DNA from: Caprimulgus europaeus
Lineage: Eukaryota; Chordata; Aves; Caprimulgiformes; Caprimulgidae
Reading direction: 5' to 3'
NCBI GenBank assembly: GCA_907165065.1
Contig: OU015528.1
Location: 30,154,515-30,218,514, forward strand
Length of the DNA stretch: 64,000 nucleotides
The translations under genes were made by a program, and so were the position numbers. The notes beneath the pieces were generated by a model. That model saw nothing but the letters and a program-made list of their open reading frames with translations, was not told the origin of the DNA and did no database searches. How positions within the stretch are numbered: the stretch's first letter is position 1; each line of letters opens with the position of its first letter. Shown here one piece after another: positions 1 through 22,122 of the stretch.

Positions 1-380
1 ATGCAGTGGTAGATTAATTAATGATCAGAAAAAGCTAGTAGTTTAACTTGGTTTTGTCATCAGTCTTGTGTAAAAAACTGTAAAGTGTATTTACGTTTTC
101 ATTTTTTTCCTAATGAGTATAAAGATACTAGATTGTAATCAAGCATACCTCAGAGTTAATTTCCTTTGTCATCACAAGGGTTCCCAACTTTTTTTTGTGG
201 TTTCTTTGCGTGAAAATAAAAAAAATAATGTTGAATTCCTTCTGTAGCCTGGTCAGGAAAAAAGTAGTTTCTGATAGATTTTTAAGCTAAGTTTATGAAG
301 TTGTTGAAATTTGTTCAAAGGAAGAAATATTGCAGAGTTTCATAGTCTGTGCAGACTTTTTTTATCCCTTCTTTGTATGT

Positions 381-925
381 AGAATCAGTGAATAATTTGG
401 GTTAGAAGAGACCCCAGAATGATCGTGGGTCCTGCCTCCTGTTTGTGCCCATATCACAGTAATCTTGTCACTGTGCACTTCTGAGAAGAGTCTGGCTCCA
501 CTTCTCTTTTGCCTCCCATTAGGTAGCTGCAGACAGCAACAGGCTCTCCTCTTAGTCTTAATCTTCTTCAGGTTGAACAAATGCCTACAGCTCTCAGCCT
601 TTCCCTGTATGTTGCTCTCCAGCTCTGTGACCATGTTGGTGGCCCTCCTCCACTCTTTCTTGCACTGGGTAGCCCTAAACAGGACAGTGCTCCAGCAGCA
701 GTCTCACAAGATCCAAACAGAGGGAAAGACTTAATTCTCTTTGCCTTGGCTACTATTATTAATACAGCCCAGGTTGTAATTGGCCACCTTCCCCACAGGC
801 ACGCACTGCTGGCTCTTCCATATTTCCACAGAAAAGGACCACTGGGTCATACTATGCAAAGCTGCTTTCTAGGTAGTCAGCCCCCAGCCTGTAGTGGTAT
901 ATCGTGTTATTCCGTGGTTATTCCA
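381..925 (-). repeat. CR1 LINE fragment, minus orientation
   Basis: Read on the minus strand, this has the layout of the 3' end of an avian CR1 element. The 3' terminus (AGAATCA...TTTGGGTTAGAAG) is at about 381. Next come the segment with CTTCAGGTTGAACAAA, the 'ctctttcttgcactgggtagcc' type block and the GTCAGCCCCCAGCCTGTA block near 880-895. It is degraded by many substitutions and small indels, so it is old. It accounts for the overlapping open frames here, which are not genes. Confidence 0.85.
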
Positions 926-1945
926 TACTTATTTACTGAAGACATCCATAAAATTCAATTTATTTTAGTGTCTATGTATTTTCAAGAGAATACTTGAAGA
1001 GAAGTTGAACAGTGCAGGAAGTAATTCAAGATTTTTTTTTAGCGTGCTGTACAAAAGATGGTTAAACTGAAAGGGGGAGGGACACACATTTTGCAATATC
1101 CGTTCTGAATATAAATGATATATGTAACCTCTCTTGATTGCTGAATTGTGTCATTATGCTATTGGAAAGAAAAAAAAATAGTATATTTGTGTCTAATGTG
1201 TGAATCAGAATTGTCCTTTAAAAGCTTAATTAAAAGAACTATTTTTTATGATGCTACATGGTTCATCAGGCTAGACTGATTAAAAACAAGGATAATTTTG
1301 ATTACTTATTGAAAACTTTGTTAAACTGGTATACATGAGTTTGCATATATGTAGATTTAAAAGTAGCCTTTTAGGTGAGAATTATGAGCATGCATTATTG
1401 CCTCTAGGATTCTTATACGGCTTGACAAACTTCTTAACAGTCCATATTAATATCCCATTGTGTTAACTGGATTTCATTCTGAGGTTTGCATTCTAAATCA
1501 TGTACTAACAGTACTCTGTTTCAGTTGCCATGGGCATACAGAGTTTGGATTAAGGTGTATTAGCTGAGTGGTTTTTACCACATATGACACTAAGCACTTC
1601 AGACAGAAGTAGGATAGACAGGTATAAATTAATTCACTTTTTCTCCTATTACTTGGATCCTTCTTTTAGTCAGTGAACTTCTTGGTCTTTTATTAGAAGG
1701 CGGAAATACATAATTTCAATGTCCCTTGCATAAAATTGTTATTGAGTAGGACAGCTGAAGAACCAGGATACTTATAGGAACACTCAATTTTTAGCTCAAT
1801 TTTATGATCTCATTATTTGCTGCTCATTTCCTCAGTTTACTGGTATAGTAGGTAATGATGTTTCTTTGCTTTGAAATTTTATTTTTATCATTATTTTTAT
1901 GTAATATCCCTTATGCGAAGTGAATAAATGTTTCCTCCTTACCTT

Positions 1946-2378
1946 AGGATCATAGGATAATTTGGGTTAGAAGGACCTTCAGGAGGTTTCTAGTACAACC
2001 TCCTGCTCAAAGGAAGTTCAGCTCTGAGATTAGACCAGGTTACCCAGGGCTTTATCAAGTTGGGTCTTGGAAACCTCCAAGAAGGCTGCAAAGCCTTTCA
2101 GCTCCACTGCTTGACTGTTCATACAGTGAAAACTTTTTTGCTTATATCCTTTACCTTTCTTGTTTCAACTTGCCCATTGTTTCTTATCCTTTCACTAGGC
2201 AGCACTGTGAAGAGCTTGGTTCCATCTTCTCCTTAACTTCCCTGTAGGTACTAGAAGGATGCTGTTGGGTCTTCCCAAAATAGTCTCTTCTGCAGGCCAA
2301 ATAAGCCTCAATGCTTCAGCCTTTATTCACAGAGCAAGTGCTCCAGCCCCCTGACTGTATCAGTGGCCCTGATTCTTC
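1946..2378 (-). repeat. CR1 LINE 3' fragment, minus orientation
   Basis: It begins with the CR1 terminal block ATCATAGGATAATTTGGGTT, followed by the 'lead-in' to the ACCTCC segments. It ends near the AAGTGCTCCAGCCCCCTGACT block at about 2335-2355. It is a divergent, 5'-truncated copy of about 430 bp. Recognition rests on remembered CR1 consensus structure. Confidence 0.85.
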
Positions 2379-3209
2379 ATTCATTTTATTCTCTTTTTAT
2401 TAATTGAAAAATCAGAGTCCTTGTAAACTCTTTCATGAGAGTTTTCCCATACTTAAATTGTGTGGATTTAGAGAAGGATAACGTGACTATTTTTATATGA
2501 AAGTTTCATAGGACAGGTAGACTCGCTAACAAGATTATAGTCTAATATTGGAATTGCAGTATTCTAATGAGGCTAGAGCATTGATATATATAAAAGGCAT
2601 AAAAAATAAATATTGTTTATTGTTCATATTCCTGTGCATCTTAATTCCTTTCACACCCTACTAGTTACAGCTATGCTCTTTAGACTTTATATGTCTTTAC
2701 AAATTATTAGATCTCCCTTGTTTAGCAGATTGTTTGTGTATGTATATCAACAATGCATGCAGTGTTGCATAATACAGTTGATGCACAAATTGTGTGAAGC
2801 ATTGTTCCATCCAGTCGCATTGTCTAATTTTCTTGGAGGTTGATTATGATTCCTTGATACTGATTACATAAATAGTTGTTATCCACAGATTGCTCTGCCA
2901 CAGAAAAATCTTTTTTTTTTTCTTTTTTTTTCCAAGTAATTAATATACAATGTGGAACTATAATTTCAGTGATAACCTTTGTCATGCTGAAGACTGATCC
3001 TTGTCTTCCATGGTTTGTCTCATAGTTGGTCTTAGAGTTTCTACATGTACTTATACATTCCAGTATTACAATCAGTGTCATTTTATGTTGGAATGTGGAG
3101 ATTGTCATAAGGAAAAAGGGAAATTATCTGTAGTTATATTCCTCACTTATACATACAAATATAAATTAATATTCTGAGAAAGTGACAAAACTAATTTATC
3201 AAGTTTTCC

Positions 3210-3860
3210 TGGTTTTTAGCTGGAAACAAAGCTGGGTTTCTTTTCAGTAGCTAGAGTAGTGCTGCGTTTTGCTTTCAGCCTGGGATTTGTTCTGAGAGAG
3301 ACACTGATCACACACCAGTGTTCGCATTTTTTTCGCTGGAAGTGAAGGACTTTGTGTTCTGTTAGTTCACAAGCACAAGATCTAAGGGGGCGAGGAATAT
3401 TTAAATTAATAAGCTAAACTGGCATTTTGCTATGCCAGTGGGATATTCCATATCATATAATGTCATGTCCAGTATATTAGTGAGGGTCTCTTCCTCTTTT
3501 AGCCCTCTCTGGTTTTCGCTTGGGCTCTCGCTCTTCCGGGATTGCGGTTTTGGTTCAGGATTGTCGCTCCTCTGGGATCGTTATCTGGAAACAGGCTGGG
3601 CTTGTTCGGGGGGTGGTGAGCAGTTGCACTGGGTATCACTCAGTTTCATATTTTGTTACTGTTATTATCATTACTATTTTAATATTAGCATTATTTTAAG
3701 TTTTCTTTTATATCTGTTATTAAATTTTTCTTATCTCAACCTGTGAGTCTCCTTGTCCTTGCCCCCCAGTACTGTCCCCATCCCCTGGGGGGGAAGTGGG
3801 TGAACAGCTGTGTTGGCTGCTAGCCAAGGGCTAGCTCAGTGAAACTATCACACAAGTGAA
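3210..3860 (+). mobile_element. Degraded ERVL-type solo LTR, sense to USP15
   Basis: The stretch carries the ordered landmarks of a common avian ERVL LTR. These are a GCTGGGTTTC segment near 3231, ATCACACACCAGTGTT at 3307-3322 and GGATATTCCATATCATATAA near 3442. They are followed by a GGTGGTGAGCAGTTGCACTG block near 3612, an (ATT)-rich tract, ATTAAA at 3719-3724, then CTTATCTCAACCTGTGAGT and a C/G-rich tail ending near AACTATCACAC. No internal retroviral genes are present, so it is a solo LTR or a remnant. The 5' edge is uncertain by tens of bases. Confidence 0.75.
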
Positions 3861-5706
3861 AACAAGAAAAAGATACTTTAGGGTTTTTGGTGAAACTACA
3901 CACTGTGAGTACATTGTATAGTGCTTTACTAAGAACCTGTGAAATTTACCATTTTCACATTTTTCAATTCCTTGTTCTGGACATTCATCACACTAAGCTG
4001 ATCAGCTGAACTGCTTTAATCTCCTAAACCAGCCCAAAAATAATCCAGAAGAAAACTGAGGAGGAAAAATATTTTTTTGGCAGGTTAGTGAAATGAATAT
4101 GTTTATTGTGCAATCAGGTGAGAATCAGCAGGGAAAGGGAAGGACTTCCTTGGGCAGTAGGATTTGTCACATCACTCAGATTGAACATGCAGTTTTACCT
4201 GAAGTTTAGTTTTATTTATAGTTAGTTTAGCATGGTTTACCTGTATTGTTTCTGGGTATCTGATGGAACTTGGCCATCCATTCATTTAGAGTGATGCTAA
4301 AAATAATCTTTTGGAAACTCTGCTTGACTGCTCGATCACTTGTGTATGAATTTGAGAGACCAAGTGTTTCTCTTCTTAGCTGCATGGATCAGTTCAGAAC
4401 TGACAGCACAGACCTGTGAGGGAGGAGGGGCTTGGGATCACCACTACTAGGAATAAAAGCTCTTTGCAATGTAGCAAGAGGAAAATGAGCTCTCTTCAAC
4501 CCTCGGAGTCCAAAAGAGCTGGTATATCAAAATTTTTTTTGCAGTGTTGACAGCTCATGAAAGCTTTAGGTAACAAGGGAGAGAAAGAAAGGAGTGTGAT
4601 ATGGGCATGAAACTCAGGTCTGTACAGCACATGACTGGTTTTGCTTTGTAATATTACACAGGTATGATAGGCAGAAATAGGAATAACTTTTTTTGCCCTG
4701 CTCAATAAAGTTGTAATTCTTCTGGTCTCAACTGTTGCATCACATGCAGTAGTGTATGCGGAGCTAAAATTTTTGTTCTTCCCTTTATTTGCAGAGAGGC
4801 AGATGAGACTGATGAAATATTTGACCTTTCTTGGAATCTTTAATAGAGGAAAGAATGCAACAAAGCTTTTAATATTTAATGAAGAAACTTTGCTAAATTT
4901 ATATGCTAAGGCATGGCATGGGGATCATTCTGATATTGGAAAAGTTTTTATTTAGAGGAGTGTGAGGAGTAGCACAGAAAAACTCAAAGTGGTTTCCTGA
5001 AATTGTAAATCATACTTCAGTGATTACATCCTGTAATTTCTTAAGTGCTGACAGAAGAGACAAGCTGGTATAGAGGATAAGTCATTCTCTCAGTCTAAAC
5101 TAAGACCCTTCCTTTCCTGGAACTAATCTCAGCTATAAACAATTTCACAAAAATAAAAAAAACATAGGAAGGGCTACACCAATTCTGATTCAAGGTCTAG
5201 TCAATCTAGCATAGATTACTGTCTTCACAGCATCCATAAGCAGATGTCTAGGAAGAGAAAGAATAGGGCAAGCATCCTCACCTTCACTTCCCTCCCACCC
5301 CTGCCAAAAAAAAAATCTCTTTCAGTTTTCAACTATTTTCAGCTCACATATTTTTCTGAATGTGTTGTAATTTGATTTAGTAAGCCCTTTCGACTCTCTC
5401 TTCCAAGCACCTATGCAGTCTCTCCTTGAGGCCCTGTAAACCTTAGACATCTATAAGAACTTTCAGCAAGGAGTTTCATAACACTACTATTCAACTACCA
5501 AGAACCACCTTTTGATTGTTTTGAACCTCAATACAAATTGTATTGTCACAGTGTGGTTGGCTGTACTACTACGTCTAATAAATTCTGACGTAAAGCTTTT
5601 GAAAAATATTTATCTGTGCATAACTCGTAATGGTAGTTGCAGCCAGTCTTGGTTTAAAACCATTATTTGTCTGGAAAAGACCTTTTTTTTTTTTTAGCAA
5701 ACTTAA

Positions 5707-15561
<9,855 letters not shown>

Positions 15562-16966
15562 TGGAAGAACTAGAAGCCATAAAAGAGACTTTCCTACTGG
15601 GGATACCTATTGAAAGAGTGAAATTGCCCACCAAATTAAGAATAAAATCTGAGATGGGGAATTTCAGATAACAGAATGTAAATCTTTATTACATTTTAAC
15701 ATGTGCAGTACTTGAAGTGAAACAATAAAATCTTTAACAGAAATTGTCTCTAATGCATTTACAGTCTTGTATTCACAAGCTATCTATAGGAAATCACAAA
15801 TAAACCCCTTCTAAGTTTTCTGCTGCTGTTCTGATGGATTATGTTTTGTTTTGGATGTGATTTAATAACTAAAATGTTAAATCCGTGGACTTCTGACATT
15901 TGTTTTCTTAGTACTGCAAGAATACTACTGCCAAGTCTAGTTTCTGGATGAATATATACATGTTCCTTAGGCTGTCACATGGACTACAAGTAAAAATGAC
16001 ATAAATATATAAGCAGTAGTTTTCTTGAAACGGCAATTTTTTTGTTTCTCCCTAAAAATTAATCATTTTTTTTTTTTTAAATTTGGCCACAATAGAAGAA
16101 ATACCTTCAAAAGGTGTTTTGACCTTTTGTGATATAGTTGAGCATCCAGAATATTATGTTCATCTTACTGCTGCTGTGGAACAGGTTCTGGATTTCATGC
16201 TGCATTAACAAAAAGTTTTTCAATGAAATGTAAGTATCCTTTGTTGCTTGTTGGGATCTACTCTGCAGACATAATTCCTGTTATCTTGCTTATAAGACAT
16301 GCATAATTTTAATCTGGTGTCAGTCCAAAATTTAAAATTGTGCTGTAAGTTCTCTCTCCCCAGTTTTTGTAGTTTGACAGCTTGCAAACTACTCTGTAAT
16401 AGGGTCAGAGTTAATAGTATTCTGTATCCATAGTAATGACTGTGTACCGGGCTTAGGTGAGATTTTTTTCAATATAACCCGCCTTTAAATTGTTAATTAA
16501 CAAAATGGCTTCAAAGGTAGGGCTGTTAATTTTCTTTGTGTGTTCCTGATGGAATTCACCATAGCCTTACAGCATATTGGAAAAGGTAACTCATTATAAG
16601 ATAATTGGCATTTGCATGTTCAAGTCAGAACCTGTACAGTATATATAAGGCATATAAACTTTGAATTGGATTTTAGTTAACTATGTTCAGGGGTCCAGAA
16701 TGCCAAAATAAGTGTGACAGTTTGAAACATTTTTTTTTAATTTGCTGCTTTCCCTTTGATCTAGTTGGAAGAATGTGCTGTTGATTTGTATACAATACTG
16801 CCTTTGAGAGGGGCTCTTAAGTGCAGGGGCACACTTCACATATCTACTACCTGGAGAATTGCTTGGTGTCCCACTGTTTAAACAAATAATTTAAAAAAGG
16901 AAAAAGCAAAAAGTATGATGTTCTTCACTTGAACTAATCAAATACAATAGGTTATAAATTGTGTAT

Positions 16967-16976
16967 TGTAAATAAA
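16967..16976 (+). promoter_or_regulatory. USP15: Pumilio-type motif overlapping a poly(A) hexamer
   Basis: TGTAAATA (16967-16974), the Pumilio recognition octamer, overlaps AATAAA (16971-16976). The sequence match is exact; function is inferred. Confidence 0.45.
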
Positions 16977-17265
16977 GTTCACTCTGTGAGTGCACATTTT
17001 GGTAAATTATTTATTTATGTTAGCATTAAAAAGTTTAAAAAAATTGCATTTGACCAGGATATAAATGAGGTATGTTGGACATGGCTTTGCTTTATACCTT
17101 GATATTAAAACTGGTGTTTCATCCTGGTATTTTAAAGCTGCTTTTGAGATTTTTTTTTTTTTAAATGTAAACTAACCTCCTGCATGACAGAGGTTAAAAT
17201 TTTGTCTGCACTTGAGTTCACTTGGGTTTACATTTGAAATGCGCATGTTTATTTATACAGATTTC

Positions 17266-17271
17266 AATAAA
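17266..17271 (+). promoter_or_regulatory. USP15: Distal poly(A) signal candidate of USP15
   Basis: AATAAA within a T/A-rich context, followed by T-rich sequence and a GTGTTTGTGTAGTGGGT stretch near 17320-17338 that could act as a downstream GU-rich element. It is the last hexamer before featureless intergenic sequence. Confidence 0.5.
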
Positions 17272-17290
17272 GCTATTCAAGGCCTTATTT

Positions 17291-20200
17291 AGTCTCATTT
17301 TCTTACAAATTCTTTTCCCAGTGTTTGTGTAGTGGGTAGTCTTTGTCTAAGACTTGTATTATCGGTTACAAAATAGCTATTTAATGACCAACGTGGAATA
17401 AGATTAATAGTATTTCCAGAAGATAGTGTATATAAATGGGATGCTCTCCTGTAATTTTCTGGCTCTAAAAATATTTATAAGGCTGAAAAAAAAATTTTTT
17501 ATTGTCATTAAAAAACAAATAATATGTTTTTAAAGTAGTACTGTAACATGGAAAGATACTAACTCTGAAATGGCTGGTGAAATGAGGCAATATATTTCAG
17601 GCTAGACAAACTGATGTGGTGGGGGGAATTATACAACCTTTTGTCTTAAAACCTTATATTTAGGTGTGGAATACAGTGACCCAATACAAAGCTATGTACC
17701 AAATAGCTTGTGAGTTTAACTTGCTTGTCCTAATCACAGCACTTGGGAGATGAACACTGTGGAGTAGAGGAAGTAATCCTAAACAAGCAGTCATCTTCTT
17801 GAATGACACACAGAAATGGCCCCCCTACATTCATGTTCCCGTTGATTTTCCCATATCATGTTAGCCTAGAACTTGCTGGGAAGAATCACTAAGGAGTAAA
17901 GGATCTGGTTTGACTTACGAAAGACTCACTTTGGAGTTTGTAGATCAGAACTTTAAAAGCTGATAACTCTGTCTCCTTACGCACTTCATACTCCCTTTCA
18001 AATGCAGATATATGTACATTAAATATATAAATCTTATATTTGAAGGAATGTACTTACCTACTAATAGTTAGATCGTCCAGATAGAGTTTAAAAGGGTATG
18101 GATCATAGTAACATTTAGTTAACCTAGCAAAATCTGCTTCTTATCTAAAATGGAAACTGATGAGACTGTTTAGACAATCTACATTTGTGTAGTGATAATT
18201 CAGCATATTAATGGAAAACAAGGAATCTCAAAAAGCAAAACCAGCGAAACTCCTGACCACAGTGGCTTGTTGGTGTTTTTTTAATAACTTTGTTCTTGGA
18301 ACAATGTTACCTGACTCAAAACTTACTTTTGGAGCCTGTTCCCACTAAGAGTTCTCCAGAACACCACTTCTGTAATTTGGGAGAGAAGACAGAAATTTAA
18401 TGACTTTTTTTGTTCTGGGACCTTTTGTAACATGTCCAGGCTAAAATTTGGAAATTCTTGGAAAATGACAGGAAAAAATTACATAGATAGTTTTAATTTT
18501 TTTTCTTATTGTTAATTTGGCTTCCAAGAGTGTCTGCTACAGAAAGCACATTATTCTTTACAGTATCTGTCAGAATTTCTTGTCATTCAACTAGTCACTT
18601 ATATAGAGGAGAAAGAAGGTCCTAACATCTCTCTACAGTATGCTTTCTTTTTTCAGTTACATGACAGCAAGCTTTTTGATGGCTGTAAGTATCAGCATAA
18701 ACCCCAAAATGGTAAGATAAAGTTAACCTTGTTAATGTGAGAGTCACAGAAACAAAACAGAGTAGGAGGCAGAAGACAGCTTGCAATTCCCAAGTACTCA
18801 GATTTTGTGATGGCAAACGTCATTCAGATCCTGGCTGGGAGGGAAGGAGAGGTGAAGAGATCCTGCCCGGGACCTCCTGTTTTAGTTGGCTTCAGACAGC
18901 CTTGCAGATGCTTCCATGCAGGTCAGTTCCTTGATCTCTTCTACCATCCACTTAAAGTCCTACCTGCCTTCCTGGCACACGGAAATGAAGTTTGCAACTT
19001 ACAGTTGAGATGACAGATGAAAACAGCTGTCAGATGTTACCCTGCCAGATGATGTAGGAACATCTCCTGCATCTACAGCTAGTTGCTAATGGGAAGGCCA
19101 CAACCCCTTCTAGCTTTTCCAGAAAATGTGTGCTGTTATGGAGTGCATTATATTTTTTTAAGTGTTTTGAAATCTTTAAGGGGAAGTCAGTATGACAGGC
19201 AAATAAATTAATTGGCAAACACACCAGTTTTCTTGAAAAATTATGCCACCTCCTTTGATATCAGACTCCGTAATTTCAGGGTATGGTTTGTCATTGTTCC
19301 TAAGTACTAGTTACTTTGACAAAATAACTATAAATGTAGTGAAACAATTAATATGAAAGCTATATTTGATAGAATAAGCATATTCTGAATCTGCAGGCAA
19401 ATTGCATTCTTTCCTTCAGATTTTTTAGTCCATTTTCCTTGGGGAGGGTAAAGAGATTGTGAAAACAGTTCCACTTTCTTAGTTCCAACAGTGCATGCTT
19501 TACTGGCACTGTGTGATGCTGAGGCAGGCAGAGAGACCTGTCTTACTGAAGTTAAATCTTGGAATAGCACAGAAGCCCCTGAAGAGTCCAAATGTGAGAA
19601 ATTTATGACCAGTTATCCCAATAACTAGGGAATGAACTGGATTACTACATGCCAGTTAGCATTAATCCTGGGCCAAATAATGCAAAAGCTGGTACTGGAC
19701 TGATAATGAAGAATTCACATCAGTCAGTAAGGTTTTATGCAAAGTAAGTTTTGTTCTTTTTTTTGGGGGGAGGGGTTATTATAATGTTGTTATGGAGAAT
19801 TTTGATTTTAAAATAATTGATAATTATTATAATACAGGTGCATCTAGAATTATTTAAGTGCTTGGCACTTAATTATCATATTAAGTATCACATTACTCTC
19901 AGCGAAATATGAGTATTACAGTGTTACACAATACCAAGATTACGAGCTGACCAACAATCAGTTGGTCAAACAAAATAGTTTCCGTTAGGAATAGAGGCAT
20001 TATTTGAGAAGTTGGTGGCACTTGGTCTTAAATTAATGGGTTTTTCAGTGTATAAAATGTCCAGATCATAGCTATAGAAGGTGGGTTATGTCCCAGAAAG
20101 TAGTAAGTACCCCTAAACCCTCTGCAGCCCTGGTGGACAAGCAATTCAGCGTGAGCTCCCAGTGGGAAACACTGGCGGAAGAAATTGTCCTTGGATGCAT

Positions 20201-20867
20201 CAGCAGAACTGAAGTTAATTTAATCTTCCTAGGTCTGTGTAAGGATCCTGAGAAAGTACACCATTTGAGTTACTACCTTTTAAAAGTTCACATTGTAACC
20301 CAGGAGACATTATAGAAAAAAAGTTACAACCCCAAAGTAAATAAATTTGTGTTGGCAGATGCACAGTGTTGTATCAGAAAGACCTCTCGGAAGAGCCTCA
20401 CTTTGTGTGCGGTACCTTACAAGGGGGCGAATAACTGTATGCAGGGGGCATTGAGTGGAGAGAAATACTCTGAGAACTAATGATTCAAAACTGAAGCCAG
20501 ACAATCTGAAAATAGAGATAAGTGTGGGAGTATTATGCATTTGCTTTTTAACAAGAATGAAGATCCCAGTGGAACAACCAGCAGAGATAAGCTGTGGGTG
20601 CTACATTAACTCCGGGCTAGACACCTTCCCTGGACTAAGGAGAGACCTGCAATGGCCCTTCCCCTGCTGGGATGGGGACTTAGTCTGAGCAATCTGCTTT
20701 GAGATCTATTAATCTCTAAATACCTTCTTCTTTTCAGAGGAATGTTCCTGCTTCTTCAGACCAAATGGCACCACTTAAATATCACTTAGAAATTTTGAAT
20801 GGAGGACTGAAATCTCTGGGAATTTTCTCTGAGCTCTGTGGTTTGAGGGCAGGCCTTCACTTGCTAG
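17291..20867. other. Intergenic sequence, USP15 to MON2, part 1
   Basis: No credible gene was found. Open frames here are short, lack family resemblance and overlap on both strands. One ancient CR1 scrap near 20125-20225 is listed separately. Confidence 0.75.
20125..20225 (+). repeat. Ancient CR1-like LINE fragment
   Basis: The segment CCTGGTGGACAAGCAATTCA, then ACTGGCGGAAGAAATTGTCC and TTGGATGCATCAGCAGAACT, resembles the region just 5' of the CR1 3' end. That region reads 'ctggtggacaacaagctgac ... gccaagaaggccaat ... ggctgcatcaacag' in CR1 and related elements. It is highly diverged, so the family is uncertain. Confidence 0.5.
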
Positions 20868-21842
20868 TGTGTGGTTTGACCCACAGTGGGACCATGCGGT
20901 CCTGCACTCACTCCCCCCACCCAGTGAAATGGGAGGGGAGACACAACACAAGGGGCACGGGATTAGGATGAAGATTGGGACAGCTCACTCACCAGTTATG
21001 GTCACGGGCAAAACAGACACAAATTGGGGAAGAAAAATCAATTTAATTCGTTGCCATTCATCTGAGTAGTGCGGTGAGACGTGAAACCATATCTTACACC
21101 ACCTTCCCCCACCCCTCCCTTCTTCCCGGGCTCAAATCACTTTGCTCCCCATTTCTCTACTGTGTCCTCACCAACGGCACAGGGGACAGGAAATGGGGGT
21201 TCAGTCAGCTTACCTCTGCCGCTCTTCCCAGCATGAAGGTCCAGGGACAAGATGTTCCAGAGCAGCTTCCCATGGAGTCACGGATCTCTTCAGGCTCAGC
21301 TCCTGGTTCTGGCATGGGGACATCCATGGGCTGCAGATGGGCCTCCAGTCCAGCACACCTCCTCACCCCTGCTCTGGCACTGAGCGACTCTCAGGGTCAC
21401 AAATCAGTCACACTTGCCCTCAGGCTCAGCTTTTCTGCCCCAGCGTGGAGTTCTCCACAGCGTACACATAGGTATTTGCTCCACTGTTGAACCTCCATGG
21501 GCTGCAGGGACCTCCTTTGCCTTCTCCTACTCCATGCAGTTTAACTGGGTGTCTGAGGTTCTCTGTCCTCCCCCTCCATCCTCCTGGCAACAAAGCTCTC
21601 TGTTTAGGCCGATGGTCTCTTTTGTTCAGGTCAATGGCCTCTCCTCCAGGTTCTCTCCACCTTCTTCCTTTCAAGACAGTCCTTCCCCTCACAAGTATGG
21701 ATTTGCAGAGGTGCTGGGGTGGAATGTGTTTGGTTTGTGTGTGGGGGGGTCGCTTTTGGTAGTGGGGGAAGGGGCCACCTTGTGATAATCTCCCCTGGCT
21801 CCAAGGCGGACTTCCCCCCAGCCCAGGCTGGGCCAATTAGCA
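20868..21842 (-). mobile_element. LTR-retroelement segment (avian ERVL-type), minus orientation
   Basis: GC-rich island in AT-rich intergenic DNA. It opens TGTGTGGTTTGACCCACAG, the minus-strand view of an LTR 3' end. It continues with GATTGGGACAGCTCACTCAC, GGTCACGGGCAAAACAGAC, a CACCTTCCCCCACCCCTCCC block and AGGAAATGGGGGTT. These resemble a repeat I know from many bird genomes. The rest carries 'ccatgggctgcag' and 'ccagcgtggagttctcca' style pieces. It has no intact retroviral frame, and its edges are approximate. It explains the dense overlapping open frames at 20869-21931. Confidence 0.65.
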
Positions 21843-22089
21843 ATAGAGAAATGCCTCTGCAAATCCATATCCTAACTGAAGCACAGACCCCTGTTGAAAA
21901 AAATACACAGTTCCTCAAAAATGAAAATTAAAACCTACACATGGTGCAACTGAAACGAGGTCTGCAGCTGGCTTTGGGGGCATGAAGGGATTTTCCAGAA
22001 AACAGTGAAGGGTGTCTGGAAAGAATTCAGATGAGCTATGCTTGTTTTCAACATCTGCCAATGTTATAAAATACGTACTGCATCGTGGG

Positions 22090-22122
22090 TGTTGTGTAAA
22101 TGTGACTGTTGTGTAAATGTGA
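22090..22122. repeat. 16 bp direct duplication
   Basis: TGTTGTGTAAATGTGA occurs at 22090-22105 and again at 22107-22122, identical and separated by one base. A small replication-slippage duplication. Confidence 0.8.

Larger units (their letters stand above)
15562..17290 (+). other. USP15: USP15 3' UTR (extent inferred)
   Basis: Sequence after the stop lacks a gene and holds AATAAA hexamers at 15641-15646, 15724-15729, 15799-15804, 16971-16976 and 17266-17271. The early cluster would give a UTR of about 200-250 bases, and the distal ones about 1.4-1.7 kb. The distal part is T/A-rich, with a UUAUUUAUU-type AU-rich element at 17007-17015. Which site is used cannot be read from DNA. Confidence 0.65.

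Noticed and set aside
465..997. Open frames of 89 and 138 codons
   Set aside because: They fall within a degraded, minus-oriented CR1 LINE.
3432..3746. Open frame of 104 codons
   Set aside because: It falls within the LTR at 3210-3860 and has no protein family features.
4752..4955. Open frame after an acceptor-like TTTGCAG, as a possible extra USP15 exon
   Set aside because: The translation does not resemble any USP15 region and the expected catalytic-Cys exon is not here.
21074..21931. Dense overlapping open frames on both strands in the intergenic region
   Set aside because: They are explained by the GC-rich LTR-like block. The frames disagree with each other and lack splice sites or domains.
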